DNA of 64,000 nt from JACVRW01 sp963746825 (GTDB lineage: Bacteria; Actinomycetota; Thermoleophilia; Solirubrobacterales; Thermoleophilaceae): the NCBI GenBank assembly GCA_963746825.1, contig CAVVCU010000007.1, positions 248,001 through 312,000 on the forward strand, written 5' to 3'. A model generated the notes under the pieces. The model did not search any database, had not been told where the DNA came from, and saw only the letters and a program-made list of their open reading frames with translations. Position 1 is the first letter of the stretch. Each line of letters starts with the position of its first letter. Positions 63,385 to 64,000 of this stretch are shown piece by piece. The position numbers were made by a program, and so were the translations under genes.

Positions 63385-64000
63385 GGGACTCGCCTTTCTG
63401 CGGAACGAGGCATTGGACCTGGGAGCCGGCGCCGAGCGCCTCGAACTCGATCGGCACGCTGCCGCCGTAGGAGTCGTTCTCCGTGTCCCCGGTGCTGGTG
63501 ACGTGGTAGTGCAGGTGGGCCGTGGAGGAGTTGCCGGTGTTCCCCACCTTGATCACCGGGTCGCCACGCTCGACGTAGTCGCCCTCCTTGGGTGTCACGC
63601 CGTTCTTCTTCATGTGGGTGTAGAACGACGTCGTGCCGCTCTGGTGGCGGATCAGGAGCAGGTTGCCGGGCAGCCATGTCTCCAGTCCGTCCTTCACCTT
63701 CGAGGGGTTCGACGTGGCGTTGCGGTTCTCGACGACGAGGGTGACCAGCCCGCCGCGGGTCGCGCGCCCCACCGTGTCCGCCGGCATGATGAAGTCGAAG
63801 GCGAACTTCTGGCCACCGGTATGTGTGAGGGAGCCACTGTTGCCCTGCGCGGTCGACTCGGACGTGTTCGCCTTCCAGGGCAGCCGGTAGTACCCGCAGC
63901 CGGGAAGCCCGTCGGTGACCAGCGCCGGGAGGCCCGCGACATAGTGGTAGGCATAGCCGTCGTGGAAGCCGTTCGCGTAGGCCCAGAAGAGGCCGTGCGG
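63365..64000 (-). CDS. M23 family metallopeptidase (C-terminal part)
   Basis: The gene enters from beyond the right edge; 211 residues are visible and open throughout. The zinc-site pattern is seen in SLTHTGGQKFAFDFIMPAD (His and Asp) and in STAHLHYHVTSTGD (His-x-His). Unlike a bare M23 domain it has an upstream extension, GLPGCGYYRLPWKANTS, perhaps part of a wall-binding region. It likely acts on peptidoglycan outside the cell or is a degenerate surface protein. It is operon-linked to the collagen-like gene by a 20-bp overlap. Confidence 0.82.
   Translation of the reverse strand, partial: PHGLFWAYANGFHDGYAYHYVAGLPALVTDGLPGCGYYRLPWKANTSESTAQGNSGSLTHTGGQKFAFDFIMPADTVGRATRGGLVTLVVENRNATSNPSKVKDGLETWLPGNLLLIRHQSGTTSFYTHMKKNGVTPKEGDYVERGDPVIKVGNTGNSSTAHLHYHVTSTGDTENDSYGGSVPIEFEALGAGSQVQCLVPQKGESHVSNNG

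Overview
The window is gene-dense, GC-rich bacterial DNA with short or absent intergenic gaps and many GTG and TTG starts. The content points to a soil-type high-GC actinobacterium, probably class Thermoleophilia (Solirubrobacterales). Supporting signs are a SigX5-type ECF sigma factor with a SnoaL-like tail, an AbiEi/DUF559 protein, an NDMA-dependent methanol dehydrogenase with MoxR and CoxE-like partners, and a collagen-like secreted protein of a kind I associate with that class. This placement is inference from gene families. No rRNA, tRNA, CRISPR array, prophage or classical insertion sequence was seen.

Layout. 1-8.6 kb: korAB (2-oxoacid:ferredoxin oxidoreductase), a DUF1254 protein, an FMN reductase, a YceI protein divergent from a MarR regulator, an MFS exporter, an ECF sigma factor and an aldo/keto reductase. 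8.6-12.6 kb: a LysR regulator, the three-gene transhydrogenase pntAA-pntAB-pntB and a small DUF370-like gene. 12.69-13.65 kb: an AbiEi/DUF559 gene held between two 48-bp imperfect direct repeats that carry a palindrome. This is the strongest candidate for an undescribed mobile unit here. 13.6-25.6 kb: an SDR, a glycosidase-like secreted protein, a hybrid histidine kinase with an HD-GYP response regulator, rhodanese, a PfkB kinase, ArfB, an HxlR regulator, two HtrA-like proteases, a truncated globin, an NlpC/P60 lipoprotein and a ferredoxin. 25.6-39.6 kb: an FMO-SDR-ALDH operon, DipZ, a SpoIIE/RsbW/STAS partner-switching set, peptidases, two related unknown proteins and an arginase-fold protein.

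39.6-54.7 kb is one large divergent locus read outward from about 47.2 kb. Leftward run livH-livM-livK-livG-livF, a cupin, a Tm-1-like (UPF0261) protein and a TIM-barrel 'PEP hydrolase-like' protein, with overlaps of 4 to 8 bp at most junctions. Rightward run an FAD-linked oxidase, a sugar isomerase-like protein, a second Tm-1-like protein, a creatininase-like amidohydrolase, a DeoR regulator, a second isomerase and a Gfo/Idh/MocA dehydrogenase. This looks like an uncharacterised uptake and catabolic pathway. The two Tm-1-like proteins and the split Tm-1 architecture are its most unusual parts.

54.7-64 kb: a quinone-oxidoreductase-like MDR, a GST, a SnoaL-FMO fusion, the methanol dehydrogenase-MoxR-CoxE operon, a cupin, a collagen-like protein and a partial M23 peptidase.

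Caution on sequence quality. Seven apparent frameshifts (pntB, the glycosidase twice, ALDH, an SDR, livK, GST) can each be repaired by removing one base from a run of two or three identical bases. They look more like +1 sequencing or assembly errors than real decay.
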